Below are positions 46,059 to 59,289 of a DNA stretch of 64,000 nt, one piece after another. The DNA is from Afipia massiliensis (GTDB lineage: Bacteria; Pseudomonadota; Alphaproteobacteria; Rhizobiales; Xanthobacteraceae): positions 2,605,501-2,669,500 of the forward strand of contig NZ_LBIA02000001.1 of assembly GCF_001006325.2 (NCBI RefSeq), given 5' to 3'. Position numbers and translations under genes: made by a program. The notes beneath the pieces are model-generated. The model was given only the letters and a program-made list of their open reading frames with translations, was not told where the DNA came from and made no database searches. Numbering within the stretch: the first letter of the stretch is position 1; every line of letters begins with the position of its first letter.

Positions 46059-46982
46059 GTGACCTTCCCCGACATCAGCGCTGATCTGAAATCCGCGATG
46101 CCCGATCTGCGCGGGCGGTTGCTGGCAAATGAATCGCTCGCGCCGTTGACATGGTTTCGCGTCGGCGGCCCGGCGCAGATCCTGTTTACGCCGGCGGACG
46201 AAGACGATCTTGCTTACTTCCTGTCGAAGTTGCCGCAGGACATCCCCGTTTATACTGTGGGCGTCGGCTCGAACCTGATCGTGCGTGACGGCGGCGTGAG
46301 TGGGGTCGTCATTCGCCTTTCTCCGAGGGGTTTTGGTGAAACCAAAGCCGAGGGCGATACCATTCGCGCGGGCACGGCCGCGCTCGACAAGCGCGTCGCG
46401 GAAGCCGCCGCCGCCGCCAACATCGGCGGGCTTGAGTTCTATTTCGGGATTCCCGGTTCGATCGGCGGTGCGCTGCGCATGAACGCCGGCGCCAACGGCG
46501 GCGAAACCAAGGACGTTCTGGTGGAGGCGAGGGGCGTCACGCGCGCGGGCGAGAAGGTCACGTTCTCGAATGCCGATATGAAATTCGTCTATCGCAATTC
46601 AGGTATCGACACGTCGGTGATTTTCACCTCTGCCTTGTACCGGGGACGCGTCACCGATCCAGAGACGATCCGCGCCCGTATGGCCGAGGTTCAGAACCAC
46701 CGCGAAACCGCGCAGCCGATCCGCGAGAAGACCGGCGGATCGACGTTCAAGAATCCGCCGGGTCACAGCGCGTGGAAACTGATCGACGCGGCGGGGATGC
46801 GCGGCTTTCGCGTCGGCGGCGCGCAGGTATCGGAGATGCACTGTAATTTTCTGATCAACACCGGCGAGGCGACCGGTCACGACATCGAAACGCTCGGTGA
46901 AGCCGTGCGCACGCGCGTGATGGAAAATTCCGGCATCGATCTGCACTGGGAGATCAAGCGGATCGGGCTGGAGCGTGCGTAA
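46059..46982 (+). CDS. murB: UDP-N-acetylenolpyruvoylglucosamine reductase MurB
   Basis: 307 residues, type II-like MurB. Reduces the enolpyruvyl group with FAD and NADPH, giving UDP-MurNAc. The FAD site has [26 protein letters not shown] and [23 protein letters not shown] and the catalytic serine in [10 protein letters not shown] are present. It starts with GTG 46059 directly after the murC stop, with GGGGAAA upstream. Confidence 0.95.
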   Translation: MTFPDISADLKSAMPDLRGRLLANESLAPLTWFRVGGPAQILFTPADEDDLAYFLSKLPQDIPVYTVGVGSNLIVRDGGVSGVVIRLSPRGFGETKAEGDTIRAGTAALDKRVAEAAAAANIGGLEFYFGIPGSIGGALRMNAGANGGETKDVLVEARGVTRAGEKVTFSNADMKFVYRNSGIDTSVIFTSALYRGRVTDPETIRARMAEVQNHRETAQPIREKTGGSTFKNPPGHSAWKLIDAAGMRGFRVGGAQVSEMHCNFLINTGEATGHDIETLGEAVRTRVMENSGIDLHWEIKRIGLERA

Positions 46983-46985
46983 GCC

Positions 46986-47759
46986 TCAGTCGCTCAGCGA
47001 CTGCAGCGCCTTGATCGGCGCCGGCGACACCTGAAACGCGCCGTCGAACGGATATTCCTGAAGCGCCAGGATGCCGAGCGTCACCACGGCCGCGGTCGCA
47101 AACACCACCAGCGATGCAAAAAAGGCCCGCGGGCGCTCCAGATGAACAAGGGCGATCGCAACCTGCGTAATCAGGCCGAGCGCGATCACGACAAGCCATT
47201 TCAGATCGTTGGTCTGGTCGCCCGACAGCGAAAGGCGATCGCTGCGTGCGGTGCCGACGCGTACCGCAGATGTGAGCAGCGCGGTTTGCACCGCCTGCCC
47301 GGACTCTTTTGCAATGGACGGGATGCTGACTTCGCGCAGCAGATTGTCATAGGCGGCCGCCGTGGACGGTGATAGGCGCATCGCATTCATCGCCGGCCAC
47401 TCTTCCGTGACCACGGAGTTCACATAGGTCTTGAGCGCGGCGCGAATGGTGCGCATGTCCGACACCGACGCGACGCTGAGCGTATGGATGTTGCGCAGTT
47501 CGCCGGCCTCGGCATGCACAATGCGGTAGGCCTGCCGCCCGCGCTCGGCGACGTCGCTGGCGAGAAAACCGGTCAGCAAAGCAAACAGGATGGCGACACC
47601 GCTGAAGAAGGGCGCGACGACGCCTGTCAGCGACTGAACGGACCGGGCAAAGGGACGGCAAAATGTGAGTGCCCCAAGCAGCAATGTTACGCCGAAATAC
47701 AGACCGATCAGGACGAGGAAGATCCCGGCGGGGTACATGTCGAGCCAGGCTCTGATCAT
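46986..47759 (-). CDS. DUF4239-type (bestrophin-like) membrane protein
   Basis: 257 residues. Two N-terminal membrane helices (GIFLVLIGLYFGVTLLLGAL, GVVAPFFSGVAILFALLTGFL), a soluble middle with VHAEAGELRNIHTL, and two C-terminal helices (LVVIALGLITQVAIALV, FFASLVVFATAAVVTLGILAL). This pattern fits the DUF4239 family, of unknown function. It lies in reverse orientation between murB and ddl and so breaks the dcw transcript; its promoter must be in the 125-base gap before ddl. Confidence 0.7.
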   Translation of the reverse strand: MIRAWLDMYPAGIFLVLIGLYFGVTLLLGALTFCRPFARSVQSLTGVVAPFFSGVAILFALLTGFLASDVAERGRQAYRIVHAEAGELRNIHTLSVASVSDMRTIRAALKTYVNSVVTEEWPAMNAMRLSPSTAAAYDNLLREVSIPSIAKESGQAVQTALLTSAVRVGTARSDRLSLSGDQTNDLKWLVVIALGLITQVAIALVHLERPRAFFASLVVFATAAVVTLGILALQEYPFDGAFQVSPAPIKALQSLSD

Positions 47760-47884
47760 GGAAATGGCCTTCTTTTTGATGACGATTGGCGATGCCGGAT
47801 TCGGCGTCGCGGCGACAGTACCTGAATTGCCGCGGCTTGGTCATCTGCCCAAATCAGCGTAGGTAGGGCCCATTGGGAGAAGTC

Positions 47885-48811
47885 ATGACTCGATTCAAAC
47901 ACGTCGCGGTGCTGATGGGCGGATGGTCGTCCGAACGCGAAGTCTCGCTGCGTTCGGGCAAGGCCTGCGCCGATGCCCTGGAGCGCAAGGGCTACAAGGT
48001 CACGCGCATCGACGTGAAACGCGACATCGCGACTGTGCTCGATACGCTGAAGCCCGATGCCGCGCTGGTGATGCTGCACGGCCGGCCCGGCGAAGACGGC
48101 ACCATTCAGGGTGTGCTCGAAACGCTCGGGATTCCCTATTCGCATTCGGGCGTGCTGGCGTCGTCGCTGGCGATGCAGAAGGATCTTGCGAAGACGGTGA
48201 TGGCGACGGCGGGGGTGCCGGTGCCGGAAGGGCTGACGCTGACCCGCGCCGAAGTGGCGAAGGGGCATGTCATGGCGCCGCCTTATGTCATCAAACCGGT
48301 GGCGGACGGCTCCAGTGTCGGGGTTTTCATTGTCACCGAGGCCCATGCCCATCCGCCGCAGGAGCTTTTCCGCGAGGACTGGCCCCACGGCGACCAGCTT
48401 CTGGTCGAAAAATACGTCGCCGGGAAGGAACTGACCTGCGCGGTCATCAACGGCGAGCCGACCGGGGTGATTGAGATCGTACCTTTAATCAAATTCTACG
48501 ATTATGAGGCAAAGTACTCTCCGGGCGCATCAAAACACATCCTGCCTGCACCTATTTTACCTTTTGTTTACCAGGAAGTCCGAAGGTTAACGCTGGCGGC
48601 GCATGTGGCGCTTGGCTGCCGGGGCGTAAGCCGTGCGGATTTCCGTTACGACGACCGCATCGAGGGTATTGGGGGATTGTCCTGCCTCGAGGTGAACACC
48701 CAACCCGGCATGACCGAGACGTCACTTGTTCCAGAGCTTGCTGCGCATGCAGGCGTAACATTTGACGAGTTGGTGCAATGGATGGTGGAGGACGCCTCTC
48801 TCGGTCGTTAA
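47885..48811 (+). CDS. ddl: D-alanine--D-alanine ligase
   Basis: 308 residues, an ATP-grasp enzyme that makes the D-Ala-D-Ala used by MurF. Visible are VLMGGWSSEREVSLRSG, the LHGRPGEDGTIQG loop, YSHSGVLASSLAMQKDLAK, PYVIKPVADGSSVGV, and the metal site VNTQPGMTETSL. The start ATG 47885 follows GGGAG. Its 3' end overlaps ftsQ by 34 bases. Confidence 0.95.
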   Translation: MTRFKHVAVLMGGWSSEREVSLRSGKACADALERKGYKVTRIDVKRDIATVLDTLKPDAALVMLHGRPGEDGTIQGVLETLGIPYSHSGVLASSLAMQKDLAKTVMATAGVPVPEGLTLTRAEVAKGHVMAPPYVIKPVADGSSVGVFIVTEAHAHPPQELFREDWPHGDQLLVEKYVAGKELTCAVINGEPTGVIEIVPLIKFYDYEAKYSPGASKHILPAPILPFVYQEVRRLTLAAHVALGCRGVSRADFRYDDRIEGIGGLSCLEVNTQPGMTETSLVPELAAHAGVTFDELVQWMVEDASLGR

Positions 48812-49758
48812 GCCGGACGAGGTCCCAGTCTAATCCTCAGACAAGGGTCGCTTCCGCGACCCAGCGCCCGCGCGCCCGCGGGCAGGCCTCCGCACGCCGC
48901 ACCAACACCTCCATTTCCCGCTATGAAGAGCCGCACTGGATCGCCGTGCTGGAACGCCGGCGTCCGCGCGGCTTCGGGCTCGCTGCGACCGCGGTGGTGC
49001 TGATCGGTGCGCTCGTAATGGGCGTGACAAAGGGCGGACATACCGACGACGTTCTCGGTGCGCTGAGCGATACCCGCAACGCCGCGGCCAATGCGATCGG
49101 TTTCCGGATCACCAGCGTCGCGATCACCGGCCGCAAGCAGTTGACGCAGGATGAAATTCTCGCGGTCGGCGGCGTCAACGGCCGCTCGTCGCTGCTGTTT
49201 CTCGACGCTGCCTCCGCGCGTGACAAGCTGAAGGCCGATCCGTGGATCTCCGATGCCACCGTGCAGAAGCTTTATCCGGGCCGGCTGCAGATCGACATCA
49301 CCGAACGTTTGCCGTTCGCGCTGTGGCAGGAAAACGGCCGCGTGTCCGTGATCTCGGCGGACGGCACCGTGCTTGAGCCATATGTCGCGCGGCGCTTCGT
49401 GTCGCTGCCGCTGGTGGTGGGCAAGGGCGCTGAAACCCGCGCCAGGGATTTCCTGAGCCTGCTGGGGCAATACCCGCAGGTCCGTTCCCAGGTGAAGGCC
49501 ATCGTGTTCGTCGGCGAGCGCCGCTGGAATTTGCGTCTGGCGGACGGCATCGACGTACGGCTGCCGGAATTCGAGGTCGAGAAGGCGCTGGCGACCCTGT
49601 CGAAGATGGACAAGGAGACCGGTCTGTTCTCGCGCGACATCACCGCCATCGACATGCGGCTGCCGGATCGGTTGACCGTGCGCCTGTCGGAGGATGCGGC
49701 AAAGGCGCGCAACGACCTGCTCAAGGACAAGAAACCGAAGAAGGCTGGAAACGCATGA
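48778..49758 (+). CDS. ftsQ: Cell division protein FtsQ
   Basis: 326 residues. A basic, Arg/Ser-rich cytoplasmic N-terminus of about 65 residues precedes one membrane helix (LAATAVVLIGALVMGV), then a POTRA domain (ITSVAITGRKQLTQDEILAVG) and the FtsQ domain (WISDATVQKLYPGRLQIDITERLPFALWQ). It scaffolds the divisome. The start ATG 48778 lies inside ddl by 34 bases; the N-terminal MDGGGRL resembles relatives. It overlaps ftsA by ATGA. Confidence 0.93.
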   Translation: MDGGGRLSRSLSRTRSQSNPQTRVASATQRPRARGQASARRTNTSISRYEEPHWIAVLERRRPRGFGLAATAVVLIGALVMGVTKGGHTDDVLGALSDTRNAAANAIGFRITSVAITGRKQLTQDEILAVGGVNGRSSLLFLDAASARDKLKADPWISDATVQKLYPGRLQIDITERLPFALWQENGRVSVISADGTVLEPYVARRFVSLPLVVGKGAETRARDFLSLLGQYPQVRSQVKAIVFVGERRWNLRLADGIDVRLPEFEVEKALATLSKMDKETGLFSRDITAIDMRLPDRLTVRLSEDAAKARNDLLKDKKPKKAGNA

Positions 49759-51077
49759 CCAGTCTCGATCGCGTCCAGACCCCGAAAACCCGGCAGATGC
49801 CGCCGAACAAGACGGCGCTCGTCGCCGCGCTCGACATTGGCACCAGCAAGATCGCCTGTCTCATCGCGCGGCTGAAGCCGTGCCCGCCGAGCGATGCGCT
49901 GCGCGGCCGGACCCATGCCGTTGAATTGATCGGGCTGAGCCATATCCAGTCGCGCGGGGTCAAGGCCGGCGCGGTGGTCGATCTCAATGAATGCGAGCAG
50001 GCCGTGCGCCAGGCGGTGGCGCTGGCGGAGCGGATGGCCAAGGTCCGCGTCGAATCGGTCTTGCTGTCGGTATCGGCCGGCCGCCTGCAGGGCGATATGG
50101 TCGAGGCTTCCTCGGAATTGCGCGGCGGAGGGGTGACACCCGCCGACATGAGCCGCGTCATCAGCGCCGGCATGCATCATGCAACGCCGCGCGGACGCAC
50201 CGTGCTCCATGTCCTGCCCGCCAGCTACTCGTTGGACGGCGTGAAAGGTGTCCGTGACCCGAGCGGAATGGTCGCACGCCATTTCGGAATCGACATGAAC
50301 GTCATCACCACCGACGCAACGGCGGCGAAGAACCTGATGCTGGTGGTCGAGCGCTGCCATCTCAACGTCGAAGCGATGGCTGCCGGGCCTTATGCGTCCG
50401 GATTATCGGTTCTGACCGACGACGAAGCCGATCTCGGCGCGGCTGTGGTCGAGATGGGCGCGGGCACCACGACGATCGCGACCTATTCGGCGGGGCAGTG
50501 TGTTCACGCCAGCGGTTTTGCGGTTGGCGGACAACACGTCACGATGGATTTGGCGCGCGGTTTAGGCGCGTGCATTGCGGATGCCGAGCGAATCAAGACG
50601 TTATATGGCACCGTGCTGACCGGCGGTTCTGACGCGCGCGAAGTCATGAGTGTGCCAATGGCCGGAGATCACGACCGGGACGAGCCGCAGATTGTTTCCC
50701 GCGCCACGATCGCCAACATCGTGAAGCCGCGGGTCGAGGAGATTTTTGAAATGGTCAGGGACCGGCTCGCGGATTCCCCCTTTGCGGCAGAGCCGCGGGC
50801 GCGAGTTGTATTGACCGGCGGCGCGTCGCAGCTCACCGGCATTCCCGAACTTGCCAGCCGCATTCTGAGCCGCGAGGTGCGCATCGGGCGTCCGCTCGGT
50901 TTCGCCCGGCTGCCCAACGAGGCCAAGAGCGCATCCTTCGCGGTGCCGACAGGCCTTCTGGTCTATCCGCAATTTGCACACCTAGAACACGTCGAACCGC
51001 GGCACACGCGGCAGGTCATGACAGGGACCAACGGCTATTTCGGAAAGGTCGGCAGATGGCTTCGAGAGGGCTTCTGA
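49755..51077 (+). CDS. ftsA: Cell division protein FtsA
   Basis: 440 residues, an actin-like ATPase that links FtsZ to the membrane. The phosphate-1 loop is AALDIGTSKIACLI; the 1C domain, VLPASYSLDGVKGVRDPSGM, phosphate-2 EMGAGTTTIATY, and the adenosine motif VVLTGGASQLTGIPELA follow. The C-terminal amphipathic tail (GKVGRWLREGF) would bind membrane. It starts within the ftsQ stop and is 87 bases upstream of ftsZ. Confidence 0.96.
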   Translation: MTSLDRVQTPKTRQMPPNKTALVAALDIGTSKIACLIARLKPCPPSDALRGRTHAVELIGLSHIQSRGVKAGAVVDLNECEQAVRQAVALAERMAKVRVESVLLSVSAGRLQGDMVEASSELRGGGVTPADMSRVISAGMHHATPRGRTVLHVLPASYSLDGVKGVRDPSGMVARHFGIDMNVITTDATAAKNLMLVVERCHLNVEAMAAGPYASGLSVLTDDEADLGAAVVEMGAGTTTIATYSAGQCVHASGFAVGGQHVTMDLARGLGACIADAERIKTLYGTVLTGGSDAREVMSVPMAGDHDRDEPQIVSRATIANIVKPRVEEIFEMVRDRLADSPFAAEPRARVVLTGGASQLTGIPELASRILSREVRIGRPLGFARLPNEAKSASFAVPTGLLVYPQFAHLEHVEPRHTRQVMTGTNGYFGKVGRWLREGF

Positions 51078-51164
51078 TGATCTCAACACCGGATCGGACC
51101 ATTCCATCAACCGCTTTGGCGTGCAGCCTAAGCCCCCACGCGCGCGCATAATCGAGAGGCAACC

Positions 51165-52925
51165 ATGACCATCAATCTCACCCCCCCTGATGTTCGCGAG
51201 CTGAGGCCCCGCATCACCGTGTTCGGTGTGGGCGGCGCGGGCGGTAATGCCGTCAACAACATGATCACCGCCGGTTTGCAGGGCGTCGACTTCGTCGTCG
51301 CCAACACCGACGCGCAGGCCCTGACCATGTCGAAGGCCGAACGCATCGTGCAGATGGGCACCCAGGTCACCCAGGGTCTCGGCGCCGGTTCGCAGCCGGA
51401 CGTGGGCGCCGCGGCCGCTCAGGAAGTGATCGACGAGATCAAGGACCATCTCTCCGGCGCGAACATGGTGTTCGTCACCGCGGGCATGGGCGGCGGCACC
51501 GGCACAGGCGCAGGCCCCGTGATCGCCGCGACCGCGCGCGAGATGGGCATCCTCACCGTCGGCGTCGTCACCAAGCCGTTCCACTTCGAAGGCCAGCGCC
51601 GCATGCGCACCGCAGAGGCCGGCATTGCCGAGCTTCAGAAGGTGGTCGATACGCTGCTGATCATCCCGAACCAGAACCTGTTCCGCGTCGCCAACGAGAA
51701 GACCACGTTCGCAGACGCCTTCGCGATGGCCGACCAGGTGCTCTACTCGGGCGTTGCCTGCATCACCGACCTGATGGTCAAGGAAGGTCTCATCAACCTC
51801 GACTTCGCCGACGTCCGCGCCGTGATGCGCGAAATGGGCAAGGCGATGATGGGTACCGGTGAGGCCACCGGCGAGAAGCGTGCGCTGACCGCGGCGGAAG
51901 CTGCGATCGCCAACCCGCTGATCGACGATTCGTCGATGCGCGGTGCGCGGGGCCTGCTGATCTCGATCACCGGCGGCAAGGACCTCACGTTGTTCGAAGT
52001 TGACGAAGCCGCCACCCGGATTCGTGAAGAGGTCGACAACGACGCCAACATCATCGTTGGCGCGACGTTCGACGAGAGCCTCGATGGCGTTATCCGCGTG
52101 TCGGTGGTCGCCACCGGCATCGACACCGTGGCCGCCAGCCGCGCGACGACTCCTCCGCAAGTCACCAGCGGCGGTGCGCCGGAAAGCCGCCTCGCGGAAC
52201 TGACCGCACGTCTGCGCGCCGACAACCAGCGCATGGCGGAGCGGGCACAGCAGCAGAAGCAGGCTGCGACCACTGCCGCGCCGGCGCCTGTGCGCGCCAC
52301 CGCCGACCAGATCGATCGTGCCGCGCTTGCGGCGATCGCCGAAGCCGTGTCGCCGTCGGCCCCGGCTCCGATGCAGCCCGCCGCCTATGGCGACGTTAGC
52401 GTGCGTCCGATCCCGCCGAAGCCGTCGCTGTTCCCGGATCACGAGGAGCCGATGAACCTGCAGGAAGCCGCTCCGCCGGCATCCTTCATTCCGCAGCCTG
52501 CCGAACGCATGCCGCTTCGTGCGCCGCGCATGCCGCAGTTCGAGGAATTGCCGGTGCCTGCCCAGAATCAGATCCGGCAGGCTCGCGGCGAAACCGCCGA
52601 GGAGCATCCGCCGCAGAAGCGCGCCTCGCTGTTGCAGCGTCTGGCCAATGTCGGCCTCGGCCGCCGCGACGAGGAAAGCGAGCCGCCGATCGCAGCCCGC
52701 GCCTCCGGTCCGGCGATGCCGACGATGCCGCCGCTGCCTGAGCGCAAGCCGCAGCGTCCCGTTCCCGCCGAGTTCGGTGGTGCTGGTGGCCCGGTATCTG
52801 AATACGCTCGCCGTCCGGCGCCTCAGGGCCTTGATTCGCACGGCCGTCCGGCCCCGGTCGCGCCCCAGAACGGTGGAGAGGATCATCTGGATATCCCCGC
52901 CTTTTTGCGACGTCAGGCCACCTGA
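51165..52925 (+). CDS. ftsZ: Cell division GTPase FtsZ
   Basis: 586 residues. The GTPase domain (about 1-320) has [23 protein letters not shown], the tubulin signature GGGTGTG at residues 109-115 and the T7 loop NLDFADVR. A linker of about 250 residues rich in Ala/Pro/Gln follows, and the conserved C-terminal peptide LDIPAFLRR binds FtsA. The long linker is normal for rhizobial FtsZ. A strong hairpin terminator lies 26 bases after the stop. Confidence 0.98.
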   Translation: MTINLTPPDVRELRPRITVFGVGGAGGNAVNNMITAGLQGVDFVVANTDAQALTMSKAERIVQMGTQVTQGLGAGSQPDVGAAAAQEVIDEIKDHLSGANMVFVTAGMGGGTGTGAGPVIAATAREMGILTVGVVTKPFHFEGQRRMRTAEAGIAELQKVVDTLLIIPNQNLFRVANEKTTFADAFAMADQVLYSGVACITDLMVKEGLINLDFADVRAVMREMGKAMMGTGEATGEKRALTAAEAAIANPLIDDSSMRGARGLLISITGGKDLTLFEVDEAATRIREEVDNDANIIVGATFDESLDGVIRVSVVATGIDTVAASRATTPPQVTSGGAPESRLAELTARLRADNQRMAERAQQQKQAATTAAPAPVRATADQIDRAALAAIAEAVSPSAPAPMQPAAYGDVSVRPIPPKPSLFPDHEEPMNLQEAAPPASFIPQPAERMPLRAPRMPQFEELPVPAQNQIRQARGETAEEHPPQKRASLLQRLANVGLGRRDEESEPPIAARASGPAMPTMPPLPERKPQRPVPAEFGGAGGPVSEYARRPAPQGLDSHGRPAPVAPQNGGEDHLDIPAFLRRQAT

Positions 52926-52951
52926 TCTTTGTTACAATCCCTGAATGATCC

Positions 52952-52980
52952 AATGCCCCGGCCCAAAGCCGGGGCATTTT
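52952..52980 (+). terminator. Rho-independent terminator after ftsZ
   Basis: A ten-base-pair hairpin AATGCCCCGG-CCCAAAG-CCGGGGCATT followed by TT. It closes the murC-ftsZ part of the cluster and separates it from lpxC. Confidence 0.85.
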
Positions 52981-53285
52981 GCTGACAACCAGCGTCCTGA
53001 CGGAGAGCGCAAACTAAATGTTTGTTTTTACTGGTAAAATCTGCGAGTTGCGGTAGGCCTTAGACCGCCTGGAAGGTGTCGGCCGCCGACTAAATGGGCC
53101 GGACCGGCGGCGTGAATGCGGCGAGTTTGGGGTAACAATCTGTAAACAACCGTGAGTAGCGCTCCCGTGTGCAGGGGTTAAGGTTCTCGCACGTTGGGGA
53201 TGATCCTTGGTCGCAGCGCCGGTTCAACAGGCGAAACCAGTTTGGTTACAGCGACTTGGATGACTAAAACTTTGGGCAATCGGGA
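52981..53285. other. Intergenic region upstream of lpxC
   Basis: About 305 bases with no recognisable gene or repeat family member. It is AT-richer than the neighbours in places (53018-53045) and must contain the lpxC promoter. It holds GGTTAAGG near 53178 and TCGCACGTTGGGGATGATCC (53189-53208), the latter resembling TCGCACGTTGGGCATGATCC at 18153-18172, which suggests a further dispersed short repeat. Confidence 0.5.
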
Positions 53286-54242
53286 ATGAAATCGAGTCGA
53301 CAGACAACGCTCCGGTCGCAAGTCACCGTGACGGGCATCGGCGTTCATTCCGGAACTCCGGTCAGCGTCACGATCGGACCAGCCGATATCAATTCAGGTT
53401 TCGTTTTTACCCGCGCCGATCGTGAAGTTGCCGCCATCGCAGCCTCCGTCATCGCCACCGATTTTGCAACCGTCCTGGGCGACCATCAGGGCGCGTTCGT
53501 TTCCACCGCTGAACACGTTCTGGCCGCGCTGCGCGGCATGGGCGTCGATAACGCCACCATCGAAGTCGATGGACCCGAAGTGCCGATCATGGACGGCAGC
53601 GCCGCTCCCTTCGTGGATGCGATCGACCGCGCCGGTATCGTGCAGCAGAACGCCGCCCGCCGTTTCATTGAAGTTCTGAAGCCGGTGCAGGTCGAACTCG
53701 GCGAATCGTTTGGCGAACTTCGCCCGTATGCCGGTGGTTTCCGCGCCGAACTCGAAATCGATTTCGCCAATTCGCCGATCGGCCGTCAGGCCTACGCCTT
53801 CGACCTCGACGCCGACAGCTTCCGCCGCGACATCTCCCGCGCCCGCACCTTCGGCTGCATGGGCGATGTCACCAAGCTCTGGAGCGCCGGTTACGCACTC
53901 GGTGCATCGCTCGAGAACTCCGTGGTGTTCGACGAAATCCGCGTCCTGAACACCGAAGGCCTGCGCTACGCCGACGAGTGTGTCCGTCACAAGGTGCTCG
54001 ACGTGGTGGGCGATCTGGCGCTGGCCGGTCTGCCGCTGATCGGCCTCTATCGCTCGGTGCGGGGCGGCCACAAGCTCAACCATGCCGTGCTCACCGCCCT
54101 GATGGCCGACCGCCATGCCTGGCGGGTGGTGGAAGCCACCGAGCCAGTGCTCGAACGCCCGGTCGTAGGCCGCCGCGCACGCGGCCACGCCGATGTCGCA
54201 GGCGGCATGGTCGCCGTGGCCTTCGCGCCGGACGTGTCCTGA
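53286..54242 (+). CDS. lpxC: UDP-3-O-acyl-N-acetylglucosamine deacetylase LpxC
   Basis: 318 residues. Catalyses the committed step of lipid A synthesis. Zinc ligands are visible in STAEHVLAAL and in VRHKVLDVVGDLALAG (His and Asp); the catalytic base region is GGHKLNHAVL, and VPIMDGSAAPFVDAI is also conserved. The gene stands behind the ftsZ terminator with its own upstream region, so it is likely transcribed on its own. Confidence 0.96.
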   Translation: MKSSRQTTLRSQVTVTGIGVHSGTPVSVTIGPADINSGFVFTRADREVAAIAASVIATDFATVLGDHQGAFVSTAEHVLAALRGMGVDNATIEVDGPEVPIMDGSAAPFVDAIDRAGIVQQNAARRFIEVLKPVQVELGESFGELRPYAGGFRAELEIDFANSPIGRQAYAFDLDADSFRRDISRARTFGCMGDVTKLWSAGYALGASLENSVVFDEIRVLNTEGLRYADECVRHKVLDVVGDLALAGLPLIGLYRSVRGGHKLNHAVLTALMADRHAWRVVEATEPVLERPVVGRRARGHADVAGGMVAVAFAPDVS

Positions 54243-54505
54243 GCACCCGCCGCTCGCGAGCTTTCCGGAACTTCCGGTTTAACCAATTCGTCGCTTAACC
54301 AAGGCATTGTTGGACCGCGGCCACCCGCCTTAATCCCGGCGAATTGTCCGCCTATCCGGTTGGTTAAGGTCCGTTTTTCAGTTACATAGGCGCGCTGGAC
54401 GAGCCTTGGGGATTGCTTGGGGATTGTTCGTGCCGAATAGCGGCATCAGACGTGTCAGCAACCCAAACCCGCGTCGGGATTTCACACTCAGGTCGGCTTA
54501 AACGT

Positions 54506-55399
54506 ATGACGCTCGAACTGCGCAACACTTCCGACCCGTCCCTCATGAGCCGTATCGGCCGTCAGGCGCGCCTTGCGTTCGGGCTGATCGTCCTGGCTGT
54601 GCCGCTCAGCGGTTGCGGCACCGGCGCGATCTGGGACAAGTATTTCGCCAAGGAAGAAACCTTCGTCGATGAACCGGCGGACAAGCTCTACAACGAGGGC
54701 TTGTACCTGATGAACAAGAAGGGCGACCGCAAGTCGGCGATGAAGAAGTTCGAGGAAGTGGATCGCCAGCATCCATATTCCGAATGGGCGCGCAAATCGC
54801 TGCTGATGTCGGCCTATGCGGCTTACGAGAATGGCGATTACGACGAGTGCATTTCCTCCGCCAACCGCTACGTCGCATTACATCCCGGCAGCCCGGACGC
54901 CGCCTATGCGCAGTATCTGATCGCGGCCTCGAATTTCGACCAGATTCCCGACGTGTCGCGCGACCAGGGCCGCACCGAAAAGTCCATTGCCGCGCTTGAG
55001 GAAGTGATCCGCAAGTATCCGACCTCGGAGTACGCCACCAGCGCCAAGCGGAAGATTGAGGCCGCCCGCGACCAGCTCGCCGGCAAGGAGATGACCGTCG
55101 GCCGCTGGTACATGGACAAGAAGGACTACACGGCCGCCATCAACCGCTTCAAGGTGGTGGTCACGCAGTACCAGACCACGCGGCACGTCGAAGAGGCGCT
55201 GGCCCGTCTCACCGAGGCCTATATGGCGATCGGCATCGTCGGCGAGGCCCAGACCGCCGCCGCTGTGCTTGGCCACAACTTTCCTGACAGCCGCTGGTAC
55301 AAAGACGCCTACAGTCTTGTAAAGTCCGGCGGACTCGAGCCGACCGCCAACAAGGATTCCTGGATGACCCGGGCGTTCAAGAAGGTCGGCCTCGGCTAA
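54506..55399 (+). CDS. bamD: Outer-membrane assembly lipoprotein BamD
   Basis: 297 residues. The lipoprotein signal ends in LSGC (LIVLAVPLSGCGTG), followed by TPR repeats (LYNEGLYLMNKKGDRKSAMKKFEEVDRQHPYSEWARK and similar). It is the essential partner of BamA in beta-barrel insertion. Start choice: ATG 54506 (MTLELRN) has AGGTC about 15 bases upstream, and ATG 54545 would give a shorter, more usual signal; the frame to 54413 is unlikely. The 263-base gap after lpxC has three TTAACC half-sites and no gene. Confidence 0.93.
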   Translation: MTLELRNTSDPSLMSRIGRQARLAFGLIVLAVPLSGCGTGAIWDKYFAKEETFVDEPADKLYNEGLYLMNKKGDRKSAMKKFEEVDRQHPYSEWARKSLLMSAYAAYENGDYDECISSANRYVALHPGSPDAAYAQYLIAASNFDQIPDVSRDQGRTEKSIAALEEVIRKYPTSEYATSAKRKIEAARDQLAGKEMTVGRWYMDKKDYTAAINRFKVVVTQYQTTRHVEEALARLTEAYMAIGIVGEAQTAAAVLGHNFPDSRWYKDAYSLVKSGGLEPTANKDSWMTRAFKKVGLG

Positions 55400-55426
55400 C
55401 TTCGAACGCCTCAGGACTAACCCCGC

Positions 55427-59273
<3,847 letters not shown>

Positions 59274-59289
59274 TCGCCGCGCGGCGCCT

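Noticed and set aside
50982-52886. 634-codon open frame antisense to ftsZ
   Set aside because: Arg/His/Gly-rich mirror of a highly codon-biased gene; no ribosome-binding site or recognisable domain.
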